64,000 nt of DNA from Bradyrhizobium sp. B124 (GTDB lineage: Bacteria; Pseudomonadota; Alphaproteobacteria; Rhizobiales; Xanthobacteraceae), in assembly GCF_038967635.1 (NCBI RefSeq), contig NZ_CP152413.1:6514001-6578000 (forward strand), given 5' to 3'. Made by a program: the position numbers and the translations under genes. Shown one piece after another: positions 10,000 through 19,231 of this stretch. The notes beneath the pieces are model-generated. The model ran no database searches, was not told the origin of the DNA, and saw only the letters and a list, made by a program, of their open reading frames with translations. The stretch's first letter is position 1. Every line of letters starts with the position of its first letter.

Positions 10000-10141
10000 C
10001 TCTTGGCCTTGGCCTGTGGAGTTGAAAATTCTAAAGTTGCGCTGCAATAGAGAAGAAATAATTTTCTCTTTGCTGGGCTTGATCGAGAGATAAATAGAAA
10101 ATAATTTCAGTCAACCCCCAAATTGGGGAAGCGAGTGTCTG
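10000..10141. promoter_or_regulatory. Divergent cysD / cysG promoter region with palindrome
   Basis: This is a 142-bp spacer between two outward-reading sulfur operons and is strikingly AT-rich for this genome. It contains the 13-bp palindrome CCCCAAATTGGGG at 10116-10128, just upstream of cysG. It also contains two similar AT-rich stretches, AAATAATTTTCTC near 10056 and AAAATAATTTCAG near 10098. These could be operator or RNA polymerase contacts, for example for a LysR-type sulfur regulator. No regulator gene is present in the window, so this is inference. Confidence 0.4.
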
Positions 10142-11593
10142 ATGCGATATCTGCCGGTGTTTCTGGATCTGCAAAGCGGCAAGGTGCTGCTCGTTGGAGC
10201 GGGCGAGCTCGTGCGCGCCAAGTTGCGGCTGCTCGCAGCTGCCGGCGCCGCGGTTCGCTGGTACGCGACCGACGGCGATCATGAGCTCGCCGGTATCGCG
10301 GCGGAGGACGCCGCGCGCATCGAGCGCGCCGAAGGCGATCCGCTCGCAGCCGATCTCTCCGATGTCATCGCCGTGCTCTGCGCCGGCGCAGGCGAGGTCG
10401 GTGTTGCGTTGTCGGTGCGCGCCAAGGCGATTGGCCTGCCGGTCAACGTGATGGACGACCTCGTGCACTCCACCTTCATCATGCCTGCGATCGTCGATCG
10501 CGGCGATGTCGTGGTCGCGGTCGGAACCGGCGGCACGTCGCCGGTCGTAGCGCGTCGCATCCGCGAGAAGATCGAGGCGGTGCTGCCGGCGCGGATCGGC
10601 GATCTCGCCGGCTTCATCGGCCGCTTCCGCAAACCGATGCATGCGCGGATTGAAGAATTTCCGCTGCGCCGCCGCTTCTGGGAGCGCATCGTCGACGGTC
10701 CGATCGGCGCGCTGGTGCTGGCCGGCCGCAACGACGAGGCCGAGCACGCGCTGAACGCGATCGGCGATCCCGCCTCATTCGCCGGCGCTGATACGGAAGG
10801 CAAGGCTGTTGGCCATGTGACGCTGGTCGGCGCCGGTCCGGGCGATCCGGATCTGCTCACCGTGAAGGCGCTGCGCGCGCTGCAGGACGCCGACGTCGTG
10901 TTCTATGACGAATTGGTGTCACCAGAAATTCTCGACCGCATCCGGCGCGATGCCGCGCGGATTCCGGTCGGTCGCCGCATCGGCAAGCCCGGCATCGGCC
11001 AGGACGCCATCAACCGCCTGATGATCGAGGCGGCGCAGTCGGGCCAGCGCGCGGTGCGGCTGAAGGGCGGCGATCCCTTTGTGTTCGGTCGCGGCGGCGA
11101 GGAAATCGAGGCGTTGCGCGACGCCGGCGTCGCCTACTCCATTATTCCCGGCATCTCCGCCGGTCTGGGCGCGGCCGCGCAATTCGAGGTGCCGCTGACC
11201 TTCCGGCACGAGGCGCTGCGCATCACCTTCCTGACCGCGCACAAGGCGCGCGATGCCGAAGTCGTCGACTGGTCGGTGCTGACCGACACCAAGATGACCG
11301 TCGTTGTCTACATGGGCATGACCGCGGCGCCCGCGATCCGCGAGGGTATGCTCGCCGCGGGCCGCTCGCCGGAGACGCCGGTCGGTGTGTTCGCGCGCGT
11401 GACGCGGCCGGACGCCAAGGCCGCGGTCGGCACGCTGGCGCGGCTGCCCGAGCTGGTCAAACAGGTCGATGGCGGTCCTGCTGTCCTCATCATCGGCGAC
11501 GTGGTCGCGCATTCCGCGCCCTGGAGCCGATCCAACGTCACCCAACTGTTCTCCAACCAGATGTTCTCCGAACTGCTGAAAGCTGCCGAATGA
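10142..11593 (+). CDS. cysG: Siroheme synthase (precorrin-2 dehydrogenase/ferrochelatase and uroporphyrinogen-III methyltransferase)
   Basis: A 483-residue trifunctional protein. The N-terminal 200 residues form the NAD-binding dehydrogenase/ferrochelatase part, with the nucleotide loop VGAGELVRAKL. From about residue 223 the SUMT methyltransferase begins with VTLVGAGPGDPDLLTVKA. It includes VFYDELVSPEIL, GKPGIGQDAIN and the hallmark RLKGGDPFVFGRGGEE. The product siroheme is the cofactor of the sulfite reductase encoded 0.4 kb downstream. It starts the rightward operon, and its stop codon overlaps the next start by 4 bp (ATGA). Confidence 0.96.
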   Translation: MRYLPVFLDLQSGKVLLVGAGELVRAKLRLLAAAGAAVRWYATDGDHELAGIAAEDAARIERAEGDPLAADLSDVIAVLCAGAGEVGVALSVRAKAIGLPVNVMDDLVHSTFIMPAIVDRGDVVVAVGTGGTSPVVARRIREKIEAVLPARIGDLAGFIGRFRKPMHARIEEFPLRRRFWERIVDGPIGALVLAGRNDEAEHALNAIGDPASFAGADTEGKAVGHVTLVGAGPGDPDLLTVKALRALQDADVVFYDELVSPEILDRIRRDAARIPVGRRIGKPGIGQDAINRLMIEAAQSGQRAVRLKGGDPFVFGRGGEEIEALRDAGVAYSIIPGISAGLGAAAQFEVPLTFRHEALRITFLTAHKARDAEVVDWSVLTDTKMTVVVYMGMTAAPAIREGMLAAGRSPETPVGVFARVTRPDAKAAVGTLARLPELVKQVDGGPAVLIIGDVVAHSAPWSRSNVTQLFSNQMFSELLKAAE

Positions 11594-11907
11594 CCTCTCC
11601 GCTCGAACAGAAGAAAATCAGGATCACAGGCCCCTCGATGGTGACCGCCAACCGGACCTGGGACGGTGCCGTGGTGTACCGAACCGCCGAGCAAGGCTGG
11701 TCCACCGAACTCTCCGACTCTGCGATCGTGACCACGTCTGACGAGGCCCGCGCGCTGCTGGCCGAAGCCACCGCCGACGACGTCGGCGCGGTCGGGCCCT
11801 ACATCGCGCCGGTCGAACTCAAGGACGGCGGCAAGGTCAAGCCGGGCAATCTCCGCGAACATATCCGCGCCAAGGGCGTCACCATCGATCTCCAGGTCCC
11901 CGCGTAA
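11590..11907 (+). CDS. DUF2849 domain-containing protein
   Basis: A 105-residue soluble protein whose start overlaps the end of cysG by 4 bp, implying translational coupling. Its motifs match the DUF2849 family: KIRITGPSMVTANRTWDGAVVYRT, then SDSAIVTTSDEARALLAEA and a C-terminal GNLREHIRAKG. The family has no established function. It is found between cysG and cysI in many alphaproteobacteria, which suggests a role in sulfite reduction or siroheme delivery (inference from context). No cysteines or metal motifs are seen. Confidence 0.88.
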   Translation: MTSPLEQKKIRITGPSMVTANRTWDGAVVYRTAEQGWSTELSDSAIVTTSDEARALLAEATADDVGAVGPYIAPVELKDGGKVKPGNLREHIRAKGVTIDLQVPA

Positions 11908-11934
11908 GGCGCGCCGGCGTAAGGCTCATCGAAC

Positions 11935-13590
11935 ATGTATGCTTATGACGAACTCGACCGCACGCTGATCAACGAGCGTGTTTCGGAATTCCGCGATCAG
12001 GTGAAGCGCCGTCTTTCCGGCGAGCTCACCGAGGACGAATTCAAGATCCTGCGTCTGCAGAACGGCGTGTATTTGCAGCTGCACGCCTACATGTTCCGCG
12101 TCGCGATCCCTTACGGCACGCTGTCGTCGAAGCAGCTGCGCCGGTTCGCCCATGTCGCGCGCCGCTACGACCGCGGCTATGGCCACTTCACCACGCGGCA
12201 GAACATCCAGTTCAACTGGATCAAGCTCGCCGAGCTGCCCGACGCGCTGGCCGATCTCGCCGAAGTCGGCATCCATGCGATGCAGACCTCCGGCAACAAC
12301 ATGCGCAACGTCACCTCGGACCAGTGGGCCGGCGTCGCGCCCGGCGAGATCGAGGATCCGCGGATCTGGTCGGAGCTGATCCGCCAGCACACCACGCTGC
12401 ATCCGGAATTCTCGTTCCTGCCGCGCAAGTTCAAGATCGCGATCACTGCCGCCGAGCACGATCGCGCCGCCATCAAGATCCACGACATCGGCCTGCGCCT
12501 GCACAAGAATGCCGACGGCGAGACCGGCTTCGAGGTGCTGGTCGGCGGCGGCCTCGGCCGCACCCCGTTCATCGCCAAGACCATCAAGCCGTTCGTCTCC
12601 GGCCGCGATATCCTGAGCTACATCGAGGCGATCCTGCGCGTCTACAACCAGTACGGCCGCCGCGACAACATCTACAAGGCGCGCATCAAGATCCTGGTGC
12701 ACGAGCTCGGTATCGAGAAGTTCGCCAAGGAAGTCGACGAGGAGTGGAAGGCGATGGGGGATGTCGGGCTGACGCTCGATCACACCGCCATCGAGGAGGT
12801 GCGCTCGCGCTTCTCCTACCCGGCCTACGAAAAGCTGCCGCACATGCCGGACGAGCTGAAGCAGGCCGCGCATGACAAGCTGTTCGAGCGCTGGCGCAAG
12901 AACTCGGTCTCGGCGCACAAGGTGCAGGGCTATTCGATCGTGACGCTGTCGCTGAAGCCGGTCGGTGGCCCGCCCGGCGACGCCACCGCCGAGCAGATGG
13001 ACGCGGTCGCCGACCTCGCCGATAAATATTCGTTCAGCGAGATCCGCGTCGGCCACGAGCAGAACCTGGCGCTGCCGCACGTCGCCAAGCGCGACCTGCC
13101 GGCGCTGTTCAAGGCGCTCGACCGCCTCGGCCTCGCGACGCCGAACGTCAATTTGGTGACCGACATCATCGCCTGCCCGGGGCTGGATTACTGCTCGCTG
13201 GCCAATGCGCGCTCGATCCCGATCGCGCAGGAGCTGACGCGGCGTTTCGCCAACCACGACACCGCCGACCTGATCGGCCGGCTGCACATCAACATCTCCG
13301 GCTGCATCAATGCTTGCGGCCATCACCATGTCGGCCACATCGGCATTCTCGGAGTCGAGAAGAACGGTGAGGAGTTCTACCAGATCACGATCGGCGGCCG
13401 CGCCGACGAGAACGCGCAGTTGGGCACCTTGATCGGCCCGGCCGTTCCCTATGCGGAAGTCGCCGACGTGATCGAAGACATTGTCGAAGCCTATCTCGCG
13501 CTGCGCGACCGTCCCGAGGAATTGTTCGTCGATACGGTGAAGCGTCTGGGCGTCGAGCCTATCAGGGAGCGCGTCTATGCCACTCGTTAA
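11935..13590 (+). CDS. cysI: Siroheme 4Fe-4S sulfite reductase (nitrite/sulfite reductase family)
   Basis: A 551-residue hemoprotein that takes six electrons to reduce sulfite to sulfide. The four ligands for the 4Fe-4S/siroheme unit are visible: Cys414 and Cys420 in ACPGLDYCSLANARS, and Cys457 and Cys461 in SGCINACGHHH. An N-terminal ferredoxin-like half contains GHFTTRQNIQFNW. No CysJ flavoprotein is encoded nearby, so the electron donor may be ferredoxin or another partner (inference). The gene lies between DUF2849 and DUF934 and overlaps the latter by 14 bp. Context (cysG, cysH) makes sulfite rather than nitrite the likely substrate. Confidence 0.94.
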   Translation: MYAYDELDRTLINERVSEFRDQVKRRLSGELTEDEFKILRLQNGVYLQLHAYMFRVAIPYGTLSSKQLRRFAHVARRYDRGYGHFTTRQNIQFNWIKLAELPDALADLAEVGIHAMQTSGNNMRNVTSDQWAGVAPGEIEDPRIWSELIRQHTTLHPEFSFLPRKFKIAITAAEHDRAAIKIHDIGLRLHKNADGETGFEVLVGGGLGRTPFIAKTIKPFVSGRDILSYIEAILRVYNQYGRRDNIYKARIKILVHELGIEKFAKEVDEEWKAMGDVGLTLDHTAIEEVRSRFSYPAYEKLPHMPDELKQAAHDKLFERWRKNSVSAHKVQGYSIVTLSLKPVGGPPGDATAEQMDAVADLADKYSFSEIRVGHEQNLALPHVAKRDLPALFKALDRLGLATPNVNLVTDIIACPGLDYCSLANARSIPIAQELTRRFANHDTADLIGRLHINISGCINACGHHHVGHIGILGVEKNGEEFYQITIGGRADENAQLGTLIGPAVPYAEVADVIEDIVEAYLALRDRPEELFVDTVKRLGVEPIRERVYATR

Positions 13591-14092
13591 GCAGGGAAGA
13601 CTGACCACCGATCTGTTCGTGCATGTCGCCGACGGTGCCGAGCTGCCGGGCGACGGCGCGGTGCTGGTGACGGCCGAGCGCTTTCTCGCCGATCCGGAGG
13701 CGCTGCTGCGCCGCCCCGGCAAGCTGGGGGTGATCTGGCCGAACAACCGCAACCTCGACGAACTCGTGCGGCATCTCGATCGCCTCGCCTCGGTCGCGCT
13801 GGTGTTCCCGACCTTCCGCGACGGCCGCGCCTACAGCCAGGCCCGCCTGCTGCGCGAACGCTACGGCTATGACGGCGAGCTGCGCGCCACCGGGCAGATC
13901 CTGCGCGACCAGTTTGTGTTCATGACGCGCGCCGGCTTCGACGCCTTCGAGGTGAAGAAGGATGCTGACGCCGATGCGTTCGCCCAGACGATGAAGCGCT
14001 ATTCGGTGTTCTATCAGCCGACCGGCGACGGCCGTGTCACCGCGCTCAACCGCCGCATGCAGCTGCGTCACTCGGAGAGCGCCGGCCAGTGA
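13577..14092 (+). CDS. DUF934 domain-containing protein
   Basis: A 171-residue soluble protein starting inside the end of cysI (14-bp overlap) and overlapping cysH by 4 bp, so it is tightly coupled to both. The core contains GVIWPNNRNLDELV, LVFPTFRDGRAYSQARLLRERYGY and GELRATGQILRDQ, the signature of DUF934. In many proteobacteria this family sits directly downstream of cysI and is thought to assist assimilatory sulfite reduction. The biochemical role is not established. Confidence 0.9.
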   Translation: MPLVKQGRLTTDLFVHVADGAELPGDGAVLVTAERFLADPEALLRRPGKLGVIWPNNRNLDELVRHLDRLASVALVFPTFRDGRAYSQARLLRERYGYDGELRATGQILRDQFVFMTRAGFDAFEVKKDADADAFAQTMKRYSVFYQPTGDGRVTALNRRMQLRHSESAGQ

Positions 14093-14817
14093 GCGCGCTT
14101 GTACCAGAGCTTGCAGCGGCGCCGGCCGCATTGCCCGCGGCCGATACGCTCGATCGCGCGCTGCGCAAAGCGTCGCCCGCCGAAGTGATCGCGGCCGCAT
14201 TGCAGACGGTCGGCCGCGAGAGGCTGGCGCTGGTGTCGTCGTTCGGCACCGAGTCCGCCGCGCTGCTCAAGGTGATGGCGGACGTCGATCCGGCGATCCC
14301 GGTGGTCTTTCTCGACACCGGATGGCTGTTCGAGGAGACGCTGGCCTATCGTGATACGCTGATCAAGACGCTCGGCCTCACCGATGTGCGCTCGATCAAG
14401 CCCGACGAGCAGGCGCTGTCGCGTCTCGATCCGGACCGCGAATTGTGGTTTAGCGATCCCGACGCCTGCTGCCGCATCCGCAAGGTGGAGCCCCTGGCGC
14501 GCGCACTGAAGCCGTTCGCCGGCTGGATCAACGGCCGCAAGCGCTTCCAGGGCGGCGCCCGCGCCGACATCCCGGTCGTCGAGGACGACGGCGTCAGGCT
14601 GAAATTCAATCCGTTCGCCAACGTCTCGCGCGAGGAGATCGAGGCGATCTACACGCTCGGCAAGCTGCCGCCGCATCCACTTGTCGCATCGGGATATCAG
14701 TCGGTCGGGTGTATGCCATGCTCGAGCCGGGCAGCAGCCGGCGAGGATGCACGCGACGGCCGCTGGCGGGGCCGGGCCAAGACGGAATGCGGCATCCATA
14801 CGATGAAGATGTCGTAG
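14089..14817 (+). CDS. cysH: Assimilatory APS reductase (4Fe-4S, thioredoxin-dependent)
   Basis: A 242-residue enzyme that reduces activated sulfate to sulfite. Substrate-binding motifs are SSFGTESAALL and VFLDTGWLF. Four cluster cysteines are present: Cys127-Cys128 in DACCRIRKVEPL and Cys208/Cys211 in VGCMPCSSR. The catalytic Cys234 lies in the C-terminal ECGIH. Presence of the CC...CxxC quartet marks the APS-using type rather than the cluster-free PAPS reductase of enteric bacteria. This is notable because the same locus encodes an APS kinase. It is the last gene of the cysG operon. Confidence 0.95.
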   Translation: MSALVPELAAAPAALPAADTLDRALRKASPAEVIAAALQTVGRERLALVSSFGTESAALLKVMADVDPAIPVVFLDTGWLFEETLAYRDTLIKTLGLTDVRSIKPDEQALSRLDPDRELWFSDPDACCRIRKVEPLARALKPFAGWINGRKRFQGGARADIPVVEDDGVRLKFNPFANVSREEIEAIYTLGKLPPHPLVASGYQSVGCMPCSSRAAAGEDARDGRWRGRAKTECGIHTMKMS

Positions 14818-15010
14818 GGCACCGCGCCAGATCGCGATGGTTCATCGCGATTTGGCGACGTGACAAAGCCTTCGCGGTGCGGCGAGTTCGTAGCACAAGC
14901 GCGCTGCGCCGCTGAAAACAAAGAAAACCGGTTTCGTTGACTTAGGGCCACTTCACCGTGAGTTATGTCTTGCGTGTTCCCTGACATTCTCAGGTTGAAT
15001 GGAGACAGAA

Positions 15011-16000
15011 ATGATCCGTCGTATGCTGCCGCTGGTCGCGGGATTGTTGTGGGCGAGCTCGGCCTTCGCGGCCGACTATTCGCTGCTCAACGTGTCCTAC
15101 GATCCGACGCGCGAGCTCTATGTCGATTTCAACAAGGCATTCGCCGCGGCCTATCAGAAGGAAACCGGCAAGAGCGTCGAGATCAAGCAGTCGCATGGCG
15201 GCTCGGGCTCGCAGGCGCGCTCGGTGATCGACGGATTGCAGGCCGATATCGTCACGCTGGCGCTGGCCTATGACATCGACGCGATCGCGGGCAAGGGTCT
15301 CATTGCCACCGACTGGCAGAAGCGGCTGCCGCTCAACGCCTCGCCCTATACCTCGACCATCGTGTTCCTGGTTCGCAAGGGCAATCCCAAGGGCATCAAG
15401 GATTGGGACGATTTGATCAAGCCCGGTGTTGCCGTGATCACGCCGAACCCGAAGACCTCGGGCGGCGCGCGCTGGAACTACCTCGCCGCCTGGGGCCATG
15501 CGCAGAAGAAGCTCGGTTCGGCCGACAAGGCGAAGAAGTTCGTCGCCGATCTCTATCAGAACGTGCCGGTGCTCGACACCGGTGCGCGCGGTTCGACCGT
15601 GACCTTCGTCGAGCGTGGTGTCGGCGACGTGCTGCTCGCGTGGGAGAACGAAGCGTTTCTGGCGCTGCGCGAATTCGGTCCGGACAAGTTCGAGATCGTG
15701 GCCCCGGCGCAGTCGATCCTGGCCGAGCCGCCGGTCGCCGTCGTCGACACGGTTGCCGACAAGAAGGGCACCCGCGCGGTCGCCGAAGCCTATCTGAAGT
15801 ACTGGTACACCAAGGAAGGCCAGGAGATCGCCGCGCGCAACTCCTACCGGCCGCGCGATCCCGAGATCGCCAAGGAGTACGAAAAATCCTTCGCCAAGGT
15901 TGAACTTTTCACCATCGACGACGTTTTTGGTGGTTGGACCAAGGCGCAGAAGGAACACTTCGCCGAGGGCGGCATCTTCGATCAGATCTACAAGAACTGA
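15011..16000 (+). CDS. sbp: Sulfate ABC transporter substrate-binding protein
   Basis: A 329-residue periplasmic protein with a clear signal peptide ([20 protein letters not shown]). The mature part has the sulfate-binding features [31 protein letters not shown] and [19 protein letters not shown]. It binds sulfate or thiosulfate and delivers it to CysTWA. I use the ATG at 15011 because GGAGACAGAA precedes it. An in-frame ATG four codons upstream at 14999 has no better ribosome site. Only 20 bp separate its stop from cysT. The 193-bp gap before it probably carries the transporter promoter. Confidence 0.95.
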   Translation: MIRRMLPLVAGLLWASSAFAADYSLLNVSYDPTRELYVDFNKAFAAAYQKETGKSVEIKQSHGGSGSQARSVIDGLQADIVTLALAYDIDAIAGKGLIATDWQKRLPLNASPYTSTIVFLVRKGNPKGIKDWDDLIKPGVAVITPNPKTSGGARWNYLAAWGHAQKKLGSADKAKKFVADLYQNVPVLDTGARGSTVTFVERGVGDVLLAWENEAFLALREFGPDKFEIVAPAQSILAEPPVAVVDTVADKKGTRAVAEAYLKYWYTKEGQEIAARNSYRPRDPEIAKEYEKSFAKVELFTIDDVFGGWTKAQKEHFAEGGIFDQIYKN

Positions 16001-16020
16001 TCGAGATTTCAGGGGGATAT

Positions 16021-16857
16021 GTGAGCACAGCGGTTGCAAGGCGCAGTAGCCTGCCGGGGTTCGGTCTCACCATGGGACTGACCCTGACATGGCTCTCCGT
16101 TATCATCCTGATTCCGCTGGCCGCGCTGTTCCTCAAGACGTTCGAGCTCAGCCTCGATCAGTTCTGGGGCATCGTCACCAGCCGCCGCACCCTGAACGCC
16201 CTCAAGATTTCGTTCGGGCTTTCGTTTGCGGCCGCCTGCGTCAATCTGGTGATGGGCACCATCATCGTCTGGGCGCTGGTGCGCTACCGTTTTCCGGGCC
16301 GGCGGCTGTTCGACGCCATCGTCGACATTCCGTTTGCCTTGCCGACGGCGGTCGCAGGCGTGGCGCTGACGCAGCTGTTTGCCCAGAAGGGCTGGCTCGG
16401 CGCGCCGCTCGCCGAGCTCGGCATCAAGGTCGCGTTCACGCCAATCGGCATCTTTATCGCGATGGTCTTCATCGGCATTCCCTTCGTGGTGCGCACGGTG
16501 CAGCCGGTGCTGATCGATCTCGATCCCGAGATCGAGGAGGCGGCGGCGAGTCTCGGCGCCAATCGCTGGCACACGGTGTTTCGCGTCATCCTGCCGAGTT
16601 TGATTCCGGCGCTGCTCACCGGCTTTGCGCTCGCCTTTGCCCGCGCCATCGGTGAATACGGCTCGGTGATCTTCATCGCGGGCAACCTGCCCAACGTCTC
16701 CGAGATCGCGCCGCTCCTGATCGTGATCCGGCTGTCCGAATTCCGCTACGCCGATGCCACCGCGATCGCGGTGGTGATGCTGGTGGCCTCGTTCCTGATC
16801 ATCTTCCTGATCAACCGGCTGCAGCGCTGGGCGCAAGCCCGCATTCCCGTGCATTGA
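16021..16857 (+). CDS. cysT: Sulfate ABC transporter permease CysT
   Basis: A 278-residue inner-membrane permease. The start is taken as GTG at 16021 because AGGGGGATAT lies directly before it and the resulting length matches the family. Upstream codons would read the end of sbp in another frame. Six hydrophobic helices are evident. The EAA-loop that contacts the ATPase reads [21 protein letters not shown] near residues 180-200. Other conserved stretches are [19 protein letters not shown] and [19 protein letters not shown]. It pairs with CysW to form the channel. Confidence 0.94.
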   Translation: MSTAVARRSSLPGFGLTMGLTLTWLSVIILIPLAALFLKTFELSLDQFWGIVTSRRTLNALKISFGLSFAAACVNLVMGTIIVWALVRYRFPGRRLFDAIVDIPFALPTAVAGVALTQLFAQKGWLGAPLAELGIKVAFTPIGIFIAMVFIGIPFVVRTVQPVLIDLDPEIEEAAASLGANRWHTVFRVILPSLIPALLTGFALAFARAIGEYGSVIFIAGNLPNVSEIAPLLIVIRLSEFRYADATAIAVVMLVASFLIIFLINRLQRWAQARIPVH

Positions 16858-16865
16858 GGTTCGAG

Positions 16866-17828
16866 ATGTCGATGCAGACGGGATTGGCGACCTCGACCAC
16901 ACAGCTGCGGACCTACGCGCCCGCGACTGATGTCAGCGTTGCGGCCCCGGCGCCGCGGCTCGAGATCGCGCGGGCGGAGCCGGTCGCGGCGCGGCGCAAC
17001 CCCCGCACCGAGCCGGGTCCGATCCGCCTCATCATCATCGCGCTGGCGATCGCCTTCCTCAGCATCTTCGTCGTGCTGCCGCTGGTCGTCGTGTTCGCCT
17101 CGGCCTTCTCGAAAGGCATCGTCGCCTATTTCGCGGCGCTGGCGGAGCCCGAGGCGCTCGCTGCGATCAAGCTGACGCTGCTGATCGCGGCGATCTCGGT
17201 CACGCTCAACCTCGTGTTCGGCGTGGTCGCGGCCTGGGCGATCTCGAAATTCGAATTCACCGGCAAGACCTTCCTGATCACGCTGATCGACCTGCCGTTC
17301 TCGGTCTCGCCGGTGATCTCGGGCCTGGTCTTCGTGCTGCTGTTCGGCGCACAGGGCTATTTCGGGACATGGCTGCAGGCGCGCAACGTCCACATCCTGT
17401 TCGCGGTGCCCGGCATCGCGCTGGCGACGATCTTCGTCACCTTTCCGTTCGTGGCGCGCGCGCTGATCCCGCTGATGCAGGAGCAGGGCACCCAGGAAGA
17501 GGAGGCGGCGATCTCGCTCGGTGCCTCCGGCCTGCAGACCTTCTTCCGCGTCACGCTGCCCAACATCAAATGGGGACTGCTCTACGGCGTCCTGCTCTGC
17601 AACGCGCGTGCGATGGGCGAGTTCGGCGCGGTGTCCGTCGTCTCCGGCCATATCCGCGGCGAGACCAACACGATGCCGCTGCTGGTCGAGATTCTCTACA
17701 ACGAATATCAGTTCGTCGCGTCGTTCGCGATCGCGTCGCTGCTCGCGATGCTGGCGCTGATCACGCTGGTGGCGAAAACCGTTCTCGAGCGGCGGCTCGA
17801 CGAGGCAGAGGTGCCCGATGGCGATTGA
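16866..17828 (+). CDS. cysW: Sulfate ABC transporter permease CysW
   Basis: A 320-residue permease partner of CysT. After a long polar N-terminal tail of about 50 residues come six hydrophobic helices. The EAA-loop is [21 protein letters not shown]. It also has [21 protein letters not shown] and [20 protein letters not shown], typical of CysW. The ATG at 16866 has GAGGTTCGAG upstream. A TTG four codons earlier overlaps the cysT stop but has no ribosome site of its own. The end overlaps cysA by 11 bp, so the genes are translationally coupled. Confidence 0.94.
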   Translation: MSMQTGLATSTTQLRTYAPATDVSVAAPAPRLEIARAEPVAARRNPRTEPGPIRLIIIALAIAFLSIFVVLPLVVVFASAFSKGIVAYFAALAEPEALAAIKLTLLIAAISVTLNLVFGVVAAWAISKFEFTGKTFLITLIDLPFSVSPVISGLVFVLLFGAQGYFGTWLQARNVHILFAVPGIALATIFVTFPFVARALIPLMQEQGTQEEEAAISLGASGLQTFFRVTLPNIKWGLLYGVLLCNARAMGEFGAVSVVSGHIRGETNTMPLLVEILYNEYQFVASFAIASLLAMLALITLVAKTVLERRLDEAEVPDGD

Positions 17829-18867
17829 AGTCAAGAATATCGTAAAGAAGTTCGGCAGCTTTGCCGCGCTCGACAATGTCGATCTCAAGGTCGCCGACGG
17901 CGAGCTGCTGGCGCTGCTCGGCCCGTCCGGCTCCGGCAAGACGACGCTGCTGCGGATCATCGCAGGGCTGGATTGGCCTGACTCGGGTGAGGTCGCGATC
18001 GACGGCGAGAATGCGCTCTCGCGCGGCGCCAGCGAGCGTCAGGTCGGCTTCGTGTTCCAGCACTATGCGCTGTTCCGCCACATGACGGTGTTCGAGAACG
18101 TCGCGTTCGGCCTGCGCGTGCAGCCGCGCGCGATCCGCAAGGACGAGGCGACGATCCGCGCCCGCGTCAAGAACCTGCTCGATCTGGTGCAGCTCGACTG
18201 GCTTGCCAACCGCTATCCGAGCCAGTTGTCCGGCGGCCAGCGTCAGCGCATCGCGCTGGCGCGTGCGCTTGCGATCGAGCCACGAATCCTGCTGCTCGAC
18301 GAGCCGTTCGGTGCGCTCGACGCCAAGGTGCGCAAGGAGCTCCGGCAGTGGCTGCGCTCGCTGCACAACGAGATCCATGTCACCTCGATCTTCGTCACCC
18401 ACGACCAGGAGGAGGCGCTCGAAGTCGCCAACCGCGTCGTGGTCATGGACAAGGGCAAGATCGAGCAGATCGGCTCGCCCGGCGAGGTCTATGACAATCC
18501 GGCGACCGCCTTCGTGCACAGCTTCATCGGCGAATCCATCGTGCTGCCGGTCGATGTGGCTGGCGATGCCGTGCGGCTCGACGGCCGTCCCCTGAACATT
18601 CCGGCGCTGGGTGCGGCATCGGGCGCGGCAAAACTGTTCGTCCGCCGCCACGACATGGCGGTCGGCCCGGCGGGAACCGGGGCGCTGGAAGGCGCCATCC
18701 GGCATGTCCGTTCGTTCGGACCGATCCAGCGCGCCGAGGTGGCCCTCGCGGGGAGCGAGGGCAGGACCGTGATCGAGATCGACGCCCCCCGCGACCGTGA
18801 GCTGCAGGCCGGCGAAATCGTCTCGCTACAGCCCCGCCGCTACCGGATCTTTGCCGCCCAGGAGTAG
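17818..18867 (+). CDS. cysA: Sulfate/thiosulfate import ATP-binding protein CysA
   Basis: A 349-residue ABC ATPase that energises the CysTW channel from the cytoplasmic side. Walker A is GPSGSGKTT, the Q-loop is [18 protein letters not shown], the signature is [15 protein letters not shown], and Walker B is [12 protein letters not shown] with a downstream switch His in [11 protein letters not shown]-terminal regulatory/TOBE region begins near residue 240. It is the last gene of sbp-cysT-cysW-cysA. Repeats rather than an obvious terminator follow. Confidence 0.96.
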   Translation: MAIEVKNIVKKFGSFAALDNVDLKVADGELLALLGPSGSGKTTLLRIIAGLDWPDSGEVAIDGENALSRGASERQVGFVFQHYALFRHMTVFENVAFGLRVQPRAIRKDEATIRARVKNLLDLVQLDWLANRYPSQLSGGQRQRIALARALAIEPRILLLDEPFGALDAKVRKELRQWLRSLHNEIHVTSIFVTHDQEEALEVANRVVVMDKGKIEQIGSPGEVYDNPATAFVHSFIGESIVLPVDVAGDAVRLDGRPLNIPALGAASGAAKLFVRRHDMAVGPAGTGALEGAIRHVRSFGPIQRAEVALAGSEGRTVIEIDAPRDRELQAGEIVSLQPRRYRIFAAQE

Positions 18868-19231
18868 GGCCCAGCCGGCGCACGCAAACCTCCCCTTGAA
18901 AAGGGGAGGTCGCTTTGCTCGCCAGAGCAAAGCGGGTGGAGATCCTCTTTCTCCACATCCAGCGTCGCCTGCGGCCGACCCACATCCGACCTTCCCCCTT
19001 TCAGGGGGAAGGAGAAGCGGACCGCTCGCTGGAGCTCCGTAGCCCGGATGGAGCGGAGCGAAATCCGGGGCTTCGTTCCTCGGATCGACTGTTCCCGGAT
19101 TACGCTTCGCTTCATCCGGGCTACAGGCGCCGGAGATCGGTGGCTATTGATGGCCAAAAGTTAGCCGCTGTTCACCATTCAGCCACGGTTGGTATGCAAC
19201 AACGACGGGCCAACCTTGGGGGTTTTCAGTA
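18868..19231. other. Intergenic region made largely of inverted repeats
   Basis: About 360 bp with no credible gene. It contains consecutive stem-loops at 18888-18910 (ACCTCCCC ttgaa-type loop), 18911-18934 (CGCTTTGCTC / GAGCAAAGCG) and 18990-19012 (CCTTCCCCC / GGGGGAAGG), then the GTAGCCCGGATGG element at 19039-19134. The first stem-loop may help end cysA transcription, but it lacks a T-tract. Confidence 0.7.
19039..19134. repeat. Palindromic repeat, GTAGCCCGGATGG family, copy 1
   Basis: The outer ends GTAGCCCGGATGGAGC and GCTTCATCCGGGCTAC are inverted. The inner part repeats the theme (GCGAAATCCGGG / CCCGGATTACGC). The same family occurs at 30627-30713 and 50809-50879. All copies are intergenic. 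Confidence 0.85.

Noticed and set aside
10000..10047. TTG-initiated N-terminal extension of cysD
   Set aside because: The extension lies in the AT-rich divergent promoter region and adds residues unlike CysD. ATG at 9999 fits better.
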